This document shows, in pieces, positions 17,251 to 24,064 of a stretch of DNA of 31,343 nt. Origin of the DNA: an uncultured Clostridia bacterium (GTDB lineage: Bacteria > Bacillota > Clostridia > Christensenellales > Borkfalkiaceae); NCBI GenBank assembly GCA_937915565.1, contig CALDMH010000159.1:1-31343 (forward strand). The letters run 5' to 3'. Below the pieces are notes generated by a model. That model had not been told where the DNA came from. It did not search any database and saw only the letters and a program-made list of their open reading frames with translations. The number at the start of each line of letters is the position of its first letter. Position 1 is the stretch's first letter. The position numbers were made by a program, and so were the translations under genes.

Positions 17251-17339
17251 ACCAAAAAAAGTTTTGCGCGGCTAACCGCAAGCGTTTTGGCGGGGTTTAA
17301 CGTAATAGCCCGTGGCTAACGTGATTGCCTGTGGCTAAC
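17240..17339 (+). repeat. three copies of GCCYGTGGCTAAC
   Basis: GCCTGTGGCTAAC at 17240-17252 and 17327-17339, and GCCCGTGGCTAAC at 17308-17320, lie in the 140-base gap between the GH78-like and PHP genes. A partial copy, GCGCGGCTAACC, begins near 17266. GGGGTTTAA precedes the first two full copies. The core AATCGCCTGYGGC also occurs in the hairpin cluster at 8181. Function unknown. Confidence 0.6.
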
Positions 17340-17362
17340 GATAATCTCTGAACGGAGAAAAT

Positions 17363-18067
17363 ATGATAATCGATTTACATTCGCACACGTTTTATTCAAA
17401 TTGCGGCAGAGATAATCCCGAAGCGTTGGTTTTGCGTATGATAGAGAAAGGCGTTCGCGTTCTCGGCATAACCGACCATAATTACGGAATCGGCGACAGG
17501 GAAGATGAATATCGGAAATGCGTGAGAGGTCTTGCCGAAAAATACGCTTCCGAAATTAAGCTCTTTTGCGGCGTGGAAATTTGCACTTTGCCGCATTTAT
17601 CGCCCGATAAAAGCAAGAACTTCGCCGAGTACGATTATTGCCTTATGGAAAACTTATCGGACGACGGCGGAGAGATGAAAAAAGATATTTTAACTTACGT
17701 TGCCGGCTATAAATGCCCCGTGGGCATCGCCCACACGGATATTTTCGGGCTGATTTCAAGCTGTGGGTTTAACGCCGACGAATACCTGAAAAGCCTTGCC
17801 GAAAGAGGCGTGTTCTGGGAACTGAACGTGAATTACGACAGTATCCACGGCTTCCGCGAGCACGAATACGTTAAGACGTTTTTTAACAGCGAAATTCAGC
17901 AGGAGGCGGTTAAAAAGGCGGGGTTGTTCGTCAGCGTCGGGTTCGACGGGCACAGAATGGAGGATTACGACGTTCAAAGGGTTAAAAAGGCGAACGATTT
18001 TCTCGAAGAGCGCGGAATAAACAACGCTGCGGATTTGATAAGTCGCTTCATTAAATCGAAAAAGTGA
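17363..18067 (+). CDS. PHP-domain phosphoesterase
   Basis: A 234-residue metal-dependent hydrolase of the PHP superfamily, related to histidinol-phosphatase-like enzymes. Metal ligands are visible in order: DLHSH (His6, His8), ITDHN (Asp38-His39), VEI (Glu72), GIAHTD (His124) and FDGH (Asp195, His197). It is cytoplasmic, with no signal peptide. GGAG lies five bases before the ATG. As the last gene of operon A, ahead of a strong terminator, it could remove phosphate from a phosphorylated sugar or other ester released from the imported glycan. That role is inferred from position only, since the PHP family covers many phosphate esters. Confidence 0.85.
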   Translation: MIIDLHSHTFYSNCGRDNPEALVLRMIEKGVRVLGITDHNYGIGDREDEYRKCVRGLAEKYASEIKLFCGVEICTLPHLSPDKSKNFAEYDYCLMENLSDDGGEMKKDILTYVAGYKCPVGIAHTDIFGLISSCGFNADEYLKSLAERGVFWELNVNYDSIHGFREHEYVKTFFNSEIQQEAVKKAGLFVSVGFDGHRMEDYDVQRVKKANDFLEERGINNAADLISRFIKSKK

Positions 18068-18108
18068 GCCTATAAGTCGATTATCGACGATTTTTAATAA
18101 GCAATAAC

Positions 18109-18141
18109 AAAAAAGCAAGAGCGTTGCCCTTGCTTTTTTTT
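18109..18141. terminator. bidirectional intrinsic terminator at the end of operon A
   Basis: AAAAAAGCAAG (18109-18119) pairs with CTTGCTTTTTT (18129-18139) around a nine-base loop, with T-runs on both strands. It closes the plus-strand operon ending at 18067 and can also stop the minus-strand AraC-type gene ending at 18205. Confidence 0.85.
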
Positions 18142-18204
18142 GCGCGTAATGATTAGTGACGGCGAACAAAATCTCCGAGCGTTAAAAAGACGAAATCGCG
18201 AAAA

Positions 18205-19050
18205 CTAATTTAAAGCGGGTTTTTCCCTGAAACGCGCGGGGGTTACGCCGAATATCTTTTTAAAATTCGCATAGAACTGCATCGTGTTGGAAAATCCCAC
18301 TTTATAGGCTATGTTCGCCACGGAAAGATTCGTGTTGAGAAGCAGATTTTTGGCGTACATAAACTTGTAGTTCACAAGATAATCGTGCGGGGTTAAGTCG
18401 AAAGCTTTTTTGAAAAGCGTGTTCAGTTGCGTCCTCGAATACCCGAGTTCTCTGCATAAGTTGTTCACGTCGAAGCCGAGCAGTTTTTCGTTTTGCGCGA
18501 GTTGATTGAGTTTTTGTTGCCACGGCGTGGTTTTCAAACTGTAAAAACTTTCCTGTGCGGCAAAGGCGGACAGCAAATCGAGCAAAACCGAGCAGGCGAG
18601 CTTGTCGTGCTCCTTGTATTTTTGCGAGTTGGAATAATCGATATGCTGCAAAAGTTCTTCGATTTCCGCAAGTTTGGAGTTCGATAACGTCAAAGAGTTT
18701 TCCGTTCTTTCAAACGTAAACCTGTTAAACCCGAGCGTTTTTAAAACGTTCAGAATGAAATTTTCCTTCACGAGAAGGGTTATATACCGAACGGGTTGGT
18801 TATCGGCGGCTTTGAGATAATGGCAATCGGAGGTCGTTGCGACGAAAACCATTCCCGCCTTGTAAATTTTTTCTTTTCCGTTGACGAAATTGATTATCGT
18901 TCCGTTCGTAACGAGCGTGAATTCCCAGTAATCGAGATGGGAATGTTCGGTTTGCCAATCGAACAAATTTATATGGTGATAAAAATTGATTTCGTCGATA
19001 TTCGGTATTAAGTTAAGGCTTACGTTTTGCCTGAAAAGATAACTAACCAC
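18205..19050 (-). CDS. AraC-family transcriptional regulator (first of two between the loci)
   Basis: A 281-residue regulator with an N-terminal cupin-like sensor (TEHSHLDYWEFTLVTNGT at about 34-51) and a C-terminal double helix-turn-helix (VNNLCRELGYSRTQLNTLFKK, then SVANIAYKVGFSNTMQFYANFKK). The start is a GTG with GAGG about 11 bases upstream. A consensus promoter sits just before it. The gene is convergent with operon A, and its neighbour at 19322 is on the same strand but has its own promoter. It is likely a sugar-responsive activator, but whether it controls locus A, locus B or both cannot be told from sequence. Confidence 0.9.
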   Translation of the reverse strand: MVSYLFRQNVSLNLIPNIDEINFYHHINLFDWQTEHSHLDYWEFTLVTNGTIINFVNGKEKIYKAGMVFVATTSDCHYLKAADNQPVRYITLLVKENFILNVLKTLGFNRFTFERTENSLTLSNSKLAEIEELLQHIDYSNSQKYKEHDKLACSVLLDLLSAFAAQESFYSLKTTPWQQKLNQLAQNEKLLGFDVNNLCRELGYSRTQLNTLFKKAFDLTPHDYLVNYKFMYAKNLLLNTNLSVANIAYKVGFSNTMQFYANFKKIFGVTPARFREKPALN

Positions 19051-19088
19051 GCCCGTGTTTTCCTCGCTTTCGCCGTTTTTCGATAATA

Positions 19089-19117
19089 ATTATAAAAAAT
19101 CGCGCCTGAAATGTCAA
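19089..19117 (-). promoter_or_regulatory. consensus promoter of the AraC-type gene at 18205-19050
   Basis: On the minus strand TTGACA (complement of 19112-19117) and TATAAT (complement of 19089-19094) are exactly 17 bases apart, a perfect sigma-A consensus. The predicted start near 19082 leaves a leader of about 32 bases to the GTG. Confidence 0.85.
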
Positions 19118-19171
19118 CGAAAACGAAAAGAAAAACTTTACAAAACCATACAACGATTTAACATATTGATA

Positions 19172-19200
19172 TTGAATTGTTCGTTTAACGGCGTTATAAT
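19172..19200 (+). promoter_or_regulatory. orphan plus-strand promoter-like sequence
   Basis: TTGAAT (19172-19177) and TATAAT (19195-19200) are 17 bases apart on the plus strand, back to back with the minus-strand promoter at 19089-19117. No plus-strand gene follows; a transcript would run into the 3' end of the minus-strand regulator gene at 19322. It may be a remnant or may drive an antisense RNA. Confidence 0.45.
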
Positions 19201-19240
19201 TGAAGCGTAACGTAAACTGCGGTTCGCCGTAATCGGGCGT

Positions 19241-19338
19241 TTTTCGGGCTTTCGGAAAAATTATTCGGGATTGCGGAAAAAATTCGGGCTTTTCGGATAA
19301 TTACTTCGGATTGATGAAGGATTATTCGGGATTGCGGA
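19241..19338. repeat. short repeats at the 3' end of the AraC-type gene
   Basis: TTATTCGGGATTGCGGA occurs exactly at 19261-19277 and 19322-19338. The second copy is the end of the regulator gene, including its stop. TCGGGCTTTCGGA (19244) and TCGGGCTTTTCGGA (19284) repeat at a 40-base offset. Local slippage or duplication of the gene's end is likely. The rest of the 19051-19321 gap holds the two divergent promoters. Confidence 0.55.
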
Positions 19339-20188
19339 CGAGATTAAGTTTGGCTTTGCGCCAGCTTAAAGGCGACACGCCGTATTCCTTTTTGAAAGAA
19401 TTTATATAATTGCTTTGGTTGGAATAACCGAGCGTTTGGGCGATGTCCGAAACGGAAAGGTTCGTGTTCAAAAGCAGGGTGGTGGAGTACGCCATTTTCT
19501 GTCGGTTTACGTAATGAACGAGCGTGCAACCGAAATGTTCCCTGAATTTTCTGCAAACGTAACCGTGGCTGTAACCCGTTCCGTCGATAAGTTCGTTAAG
19601 CGACGAAAAAGACGCGTCGTTCTCGGACGAAACCTGCAAATTCAGGTGAGAGAGCATATCGAGAATCCAGTCCGGCGTTTGCTTTCTCGGATAATATTTC
19701 GTTTCCGCATAAGCGGACAACGCTTCGGTTATGATGCAGTTATGAAGCGTCGTAATTTCGTTTTTGGGGATAATTCCCCTTAAATTGGTGATTTTCGCGG
19801 CGGTTGCCTCGATGGAATCGACGTGCGCTTTGTTTATAACGCAGGTAGACGGGGCGGGGCTTTGCAGCAATTCGTCGTAAAGCCCTTCGTGCAAAACGTT
19901 CGCTATCAATCGCATTTTTTCGTCCGAAACGTAAATATCGCGATAGAACGCAGGCGTGCCTTTAAGTTTGACGTAATGCACGTCGGACGGGCGGATTATG
20001 GTTAAACTGCACGATTTCAAAAGAATATTTCCGCTGTCGAAATGGTTGACGTATTCGCCTTTTAAGGTCACGGTTATTTCCCAGAAAAGGTGACTGTGCC
20101 GTTCGATATTCTGGTTAAAAATTAAATTAGAGAAATGCCCGTCGATTATATCGAAGTTATAAATCGGGTAATTTGTTTTTTTTGACAT
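19322..20188 (-). CDS. AraC-family transcriptional regulator, divergent from operon B
   Basis: A 288-residue regulator with an N-terminal cupin-like sensor (NIERHSHLFWEITVTLKGEY near residues 28-47) and C-terminal double helix-turn-helix (SSLNELIDGTGYSHGYVCRKFREHFG, then SVSDIAQTLGYSNQSNYINSFKKEYGVSP). The start is put at MSKKTNY because AAGG lies nine bases upstream. A longer frame from 20248 would begin inside the -35 box of the promoter at 20220-20248. It faces away from operon B across a 318-base control region, the classical position of a local activator. The last codons are duplicated just downstream (19261-19277). Confidence 0.9.
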   Translation of the reverse strand: MSKKTNYPIYNFDIIDGHFSNLIFNQNIERHSHLFWEITVTLKGEYVNHFDSGNILLKSCSLTIIRPSDVHYVKLKGTPAFYRDIYVSDEKMRLIANVLHEGLYDELLQSPAPSTCVINKAHVDSIEATAAKITNLRGIIPKNEITTLHNCIITEALSAYAETKYYPRKQTPDWILDMLSHLNLQVSSENDASFSSLNELIDGTGYSHGYVCRKFREHFGCTLVHYVNRQKMAYSTTLLLNTNLSVSDIAQTLGYSNQSNYINSFKKEYGVSPLSWRKAKLNLVRNPE

Positions 20189-20219
20189 AAAAAATTTCCT
20201 TAAAGCCGCTTTTTCGGAA

Positions 20220-20248
20220 ATTATAACGCCGCAATCGCGTTTTGTCAA
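20220..20248 (-). promoter_or_regulatory. consensus promoter of the AraC-type gene at 19322-20188
   Basis: On the minus strand TTGACA (complement of 20243-20248) and TATAAT (complement of 20220-20225) have a 17-base spacer, a perfect consensus. The predicted start near 20213 lies only about 25 bases from the chosen ATG. Confidence 0.85.
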
Positions 20249-20394
20249 CGGGAAATTGTATAATTTGGATTTTTAGCAAAGAATTGTCGAAATTTAACGT
20301 GTTTTGATTGCAAAGAGAATAAAAAACGACTTTTTCTCACCTTGGAAAAGCGGCGGCGAAAAGGCGCGGAATTTGAAAAAGCTTAAAAACAGGT

Positions 20395-20414
20395 CAATAA
20401 ATCACAGTTTATTG
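20395..20414. promoter_or_regulatory. inverted repeat upstream of the operon B promoter
   Basis: CAATAAA and TTTATTG are perfect seven-base arms separated by TCACAG. The site ends 12 bases before the -35 box of operon B, where an activator could bind. Its right edge runs into ATTGTAAA, a string also found in the palindrome at the operon A promoter. The remaining gene-free DNA at 20249-20390 shows nothing that I can name. Confidence 0.4.
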
Positions 20415-20426
20415 TAAAAAAAAGAA

Positions 20427-20455
20427 AAGACACGCCGTTCGTCGCGCGTTATAAT
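20427..20455 (+). promoter_or_regulatory. promoter of operon B
   Basis: AAGACA (20427-20432) and a perfect TATAAT (20450-20455) have a 17-base spacer. The weak -35 box fits a promoter that needs an activator. The predicted start near 20462 gives a leader of about 45 bases, unlike the long structured leader of operon A. Confidence 0.6.
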
Positions 20456-20506
20456 AAAGCGGAAGGGCGATTGTAAGAATTTTCTTTTAAGATTTAAGAG
20501 GTATAA

Positions 20507-21439
20507 ATGGAAACGACGTCGGGCGTAAAATTAAAAACTAAAAACGTTGCCAAAAGGCAGGAAAGGCTGTTCGTTTTCAGCCTTTTGGGCATACCCATAT
20601 TGTTTTTCCTGGTGTTCTGGCTGTACGTTAATCTCGATTCGCTGGCGTTGGCGTTCCAAAGAGAGAAAATCGCGGCTGGCGACGGAAAGCAACTTTATTT
20701 CACCTTTGCGAACTTTGAAAAGGTTTTCACGCAGTTCGTGAAAAACGGCGAACTTTTAATCGCGCTTAAAAACACGTTGTTGTTTTATTCGGTGGCTCTT
20801 TTTATCGTGTTGCCGATTTCCATACTTATGGCGTACTTCGTTTACAAAAAGATAGCCGGTTATCGTTTTTTCCGAACGATTGCTTATCTTCCGAACATTA
20901 TTTGCAGTTCCGCGCTCGTGGTGCTGTTCAAATATACGTTTATGGTGGGCGGCCCGTATCAGGCGATTCTTCATTCGCTCGGCAAGGCCTATAAAAATCC
21001 GCTTATGACGGACGGCGCGATAAAATATCTTTTGATTTACAGCGTTATATTCGGCTTCGGCGGCAATATGGTCGTGTTCGGCGGGGCGATGAATTCGATA
21101 AGTCAGGACGTTCTCGAAGCGGGGAAAATCGACGGCTGCAACTGGTTTCAGGAGCTTATCAGGCTCATAATTCCTATGATATGGCCGACGATTTCAACTA
21201 TTCTCGTTTTAAGCTTCGCGTCGATACTTTCTTCAACCGGGCCGATTCTCGCGATGACGGGCGGCGATTATAACACGGCAACGCTTTCTTTCCTGCTTTA
21301 CGGCTATGCGACCGGCGCGGTTAAGAGCATTTCGCAGGATATTTATTACGCGTCCGCAATAGGGCTCACGATGACGGCGATTACCTTCCCGATAGTTCTC
21401 GTTTTAAGAAAAGTGCTTTACAGGGAAGATAAGGAGTGA
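20507..21439 (+). CDS. sugar ABC transporter permease, LplB/MalF type (locus B)
   Basis: A 310-residue six-helix permease and paralogue of the one at 4567-5514. The first helix is at about 21-41. The EAA loop starts at residue 204 (EAGKIDGCNWFQEL) and is followed by IPMIWPTIST, nearly the same as in locus A. AAGAGG stands five bases before the ATG, and this is the first gene of operon B. Unlike locus A, no surface-protein gene precedes it. The ribosome site of the next permease overlaps the end of this gene. The ATPase is not in the window. Differences outside the EAA loop suggest that the two transporters have diverged, perhaps to different oligosaccharides. Confidence 0.93.
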   Translation: METTSGVKLKTKNVAKRQERLFVFSLLGIPILFFLVFWLYVNLDSLALAFQREKIAAGDGKQLYFTFANFEKVFTQFVKNGELLIALKNTLLFYSVALFIVLPISILMAYFVYKKIAGYRFFRTIAYLPNIICSSALVVLFKYTFMVGGPYQAILHSLGKAYKNPLMTDGAIKYLLIYSVIFGFGGNMVVFGGAMNSISQDVLEAGKIDGCNWFQELIRLIIPMIWPTISTILVLSFASILSSTGPILAMTGGDYNTATLSFLLYGYATGAVKSISQDIYYASAIGLTMTAITFPIVLVLRKVLYREDKE

Positions 21440-21445
21440 CGGACG

Positions 21446-22342
21446 ATGAAGAAAATTGTGAAATACGATAAAGAAAGGTCGAGCGTTTCGCAAAAGGCGG
21501 TGTTTATCGTCGCGTTCGTGCTGTTCGCTTTATATTCGGCTTTGGTTTTATACTTCTTCGTTTACGGGTTGCTGATTGCCATAAAGCCTAATCAGGACGC
21601 TTTTCTGGACGACCAGATGACTTATAGGTTGTTCAGTTTTCCGAGTAATCCGACGCTTAAAAATTTCATCTCCACGTTCACCGAATGGAAGGCGATAGAC
21701 GGCGAAAACGGCTTTATCGCTATGCTTTGGAACTCGATATGGAGAACGACGATTTCGGCTTTTCTGAACTGGTTTTCAACGGCGATAGTGTGCTACGTTC
21801 TCGTGCATTACAAATCGAAGTTTACTCATTTTTTATACACCGTGGGTATTCTTATCGCAATGCTTCCCGTTTACGGAAGTCAGGGCGCGCAGTACAGGTT
21901 GTTCAGCAGGCTTCATTTAATCGATAATCCCGCCATTTCGCTGGTCAGCATAACGTTATACGGCACTTATTTCTTCTATATGTACGCGTTCTGGAAAGGG
22001 ATTTCTCACAGTTACGCGGAGGCGGCTTCCATAGACGGGGCAAATCATTATCAGATACTTTTCAAGGTAATGCTTCCGCAGGTTTTGCCGAGCATAATTT
22101 CGCTTTTCGTAATGCAGTTCATAACCGCTTGGAACGACTACGAAAGCACGGCAGCCTATATGAAGAAATATCCCAACCTCGCTTACGGAACTTACGCTTT
22201 CAGCGTGATGTCGGCTTATGCCGGCAACATTCCGGCTTACTTTGCGGGCGTTTTGCTGGCTCTCGTGCCGGTGCTTGCGCTATTCGTCGCGTTCCAGAAC
22301 ACCATAATGGAAAAGGTGTATTTCGGCGGACTTAAAGAGTGA
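21446..22342 (+). CDS. sugar ABC transporter permease, LplC/MalG type (locus B)
   Basis: A 298-residue permease, exactly the same length as its locus A paralogue, with the EAA loop AEAASIDGANHYQILFKVMLP at about 191-211 and the C-terminal VYFGGLKE. AAGGAG at 21431-21436, just before the previous TGA, serves as ribosome site nine bases from this ATG. It pairs with the upstream permease to form the membrane channel. The 77-base gap before the binding-protein gene holds only a four-pair hairpin (22379-22391), much weaker than the stop-codon hairpin at the same junction in locus A. Confidence 0.93.
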   Translation: MKKIVKYDKERSSVSQKAVFIVAFVLFALYSALVLYFFVYGLLIAIKPNQDAFLDDQMTYRLFSFPSNPTLKNFISTFTEWKAIDGENGFIAMLWNSIWRTTISAFLNWFSTAIVCYVLVHYKSKFTHFLYTVGILIAMLPVYGSQGAQYRLFSRLHLIDNPAISLVSITLYGTYFFYMYAFWKGISHSYAEAASIDGANHYQILFKVMLPQVLPSIISLFVMQFITAWNDYESTAAYMKKYPNLAYGTYAFSVMSAYAGNIPAYFAGVLLALVPVLALFVAFQNTIMEKVYFGGLKE

Positions 22343-22419
22343 CGAAAAAGCGAACGAAAGGACAAAAAAAGACGAAAACGGCTTTATGCCGATAAATTAA
22401 ATTTTTCGGAGGAAAAAAT

Positions 22420-24042
22420 ATGAGCAAAATTGCAAAGAAAATTATCACGCTTTGCCTTGCGACTGTTTGCGCGTTCGGCGTTACGGCCTGCGCAGGCGGC
22501 GGAAACGAAAGCACGGCCGAAGGAGAGAACGGTTCTCTCACGATTTCGGCGGTTAAACTCGGCTACGGCGTGGAATGGCTTGAAAAGCTTGCCGAAGAGT
22601 TCGAGAAAAAGGAAAAGATTCACGTCAATATGCAAAAACCCGCCATTGGCGACGCGGGGCAGGCTGCGCTCGATACCGAACTCGAATCGAGAGTGAGCAA
22701 GAGCGACCTTTTCTTCAATAAACGCGGTTGGTTTTCCAAAGCCGTTTACGAGGGAAGGATAACCGCGGGGAACGACACCTACGATTGTCTTTACGCCGAT
22801 TTGACCGACGTGTGGAATTCCGTGGTCGACGAAGGCTCGACGAAGACGATTAAGGATAAAATCGACCCGACTTACGTCGCTTCTTCCGAGATAGAAGGGA
22901 AATATTATTCTCTTCCCTGGGCGGGCGGAGTTTTCGGAATAGTCCGCAACCTTAACAAATGGGAAGAACTTGAATTGACGGCCGAGGACGTTCCTTACAC
23001 GACCAACCAGCTTTTCGCGCTTTGCGATAAGGTTAAGGAAAAGGAAGTCGCTCCGTTCATTTATTCTCTCGAAACGGAATATTACACCGCGTGGATTCCC
23101 ACGTTTTTCGCTCAATACGAGGGAAAAGCCAACGCCGAAGCGTTTATGGCAGGTAAGGACCCGGACGGCGAAGTGAGCGAACATATCTACACTTACGACG
23201 GGCAGGTTGAAGCTCTTAAAGTTTTGCAAACGCTGCTCGACGCAAAGAACGGTTATCAACACGAAAGTTCTTCCGGTCTGGACTTCACGAGTATGCAAGG
23301 TCAGTTCGTGCGCGGCGCGGCTTTGTTCTCGATAAACGGAAGCTGGCTTGAAAACGAAGCGGCGAATTTCTCATCGGCAAAGCTCGATATGATTAAAACT
23401 CCCGTCGTTTCTTCGCTCGTTCAGAAGCTTTCTTTCTGCCCGAAGGACGGCGCGGGAAAGAAGATAAAAGCCGATAACTTCACTGCCGAACAAAAAGCGA
23501 CGGCGGACGCGAAGCTCGTTGAAATCATCAAATACGTCGACGCGACGGACGCGGGCGAAACCGCGGTTAAACCCGACGGCGTAACCGACGACGATATTAA
23601 AAAGGTGACCGAAGCAAGACATTATTCGTATATGGCAGGCGGCACGGACCATCAGGCGTATATCCCCGCGTATGCGAAGAATGTCGAAAACGCAAAGAAA
23701 TTCCTTAAATTTATGTATTCGGACGAAGGGCTTAACGTCTATTATAAAACGCTTAAAGGCGCAACTCTTCCCGCAACTCCCGTGAACGGTTACACCGAAC
23801 AGGTTACGTTCAGCGAATTCCGCAAGAGCGTGAATGCGGCAACCGAAGAGGGATTCGTGTTCGACAGAATAGAAAAAGCGAGATATTTTGCTCTCGGCTC
23901 TATCTCCGCTTGCTTTACGAACGGAGTTAAACCCGTCACCGCTCTCAACTCGGGAAAAACCCCGAAGGAGATAGTCGACTTGAACAGCACCGTTATCAAA
24001 GATAAATGGGACGACGTAAAGCAGTTGCTCGGCATCAAATAA
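22420..24042 (+). CDS. extracellular sugar-binding lipoprotein of ABC transporter (locus B)
   Basis: A 540-residue solute-binding lipoprotein, paralogue of 6450-8051. The signal peptide ends in VTAC with Cys24. Shared landmarks include LGYGVEWLEKLAEEFEK, YYSLPWAGGVFGIVRN, FIYSLETEYYTAW and FSINGSWLENE. Changes in the presumed cleft (for example TFFAQYEG where locus A has TWFMQYET) suggest a different ligand. CGGAGG lies a few bases before the ATG. Only 22 bases separate its stop from the GH123-like gene, against 196 hairpin-rich bases in locus A. It would deliver oligosaccharides to the two upstream-encoded permeases. Confidence 0.92.
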   Translation: MSKIAKKIITLCLATVCAFGVTACAGGGNESTAEGENGSLTISAVKLGYGVEWLEKLAEEFEKKEKIHVNMQKPAIGDAGQAALDTELESRVSKSDLFFNKRGWFSKAVYEGRITAGNDTYDCLYADLTDVWNSVVDEGSTKTIKDKIDPTYVASSEIEGKYYSLPWAGGVFGIVRNLNKWEELELTAEDVPYTTNQLFALCDKVKEKEVAPFIYSLETEYYTAWIPTFFAQYEGKANAEAFMAGKDPDGEVSEHIYTYDGQVEALKVLQTLLDAKNGYQHESSSGLDFTSMQGQFVRGAALFSINGSWLENEAANFSSAKLDMIKTPVVSSLVQKLSFCPKDGAGKKIKADNFTAEQKATADAKLVEIIKYVDATDAGETAVKPDGVTDDDIKKVTEARHYSYMAGGTDHQAYIPAYAKNVENAKKFLKFMYSDEGLNVYYKTLKGATLPATPVNGYTEQVTFSEFRKSVNAATEEGFVFDRIEKARYFALGSISACFTNGVKPVTALNSGKTPKEIVDLNSTVIKDKWDDVKQLLGIK

Positions 24043-24064
24043 TTTATATATAAGAGGTAAAAAG

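Noticed and set aside
20371..20390. Possible catabolite-response (cre) site in TTGAAAAAGCTTAAAA
   Set aside because: It lacks the central CG and matches the cre consensus poorly.
22379..22391. CGGC/GCCG hairpin before the locus B binding-protein gene
   Set aside because: Only four base pairs, expected often by chance; kept only as a comparison with the strong hairpin in locus A.
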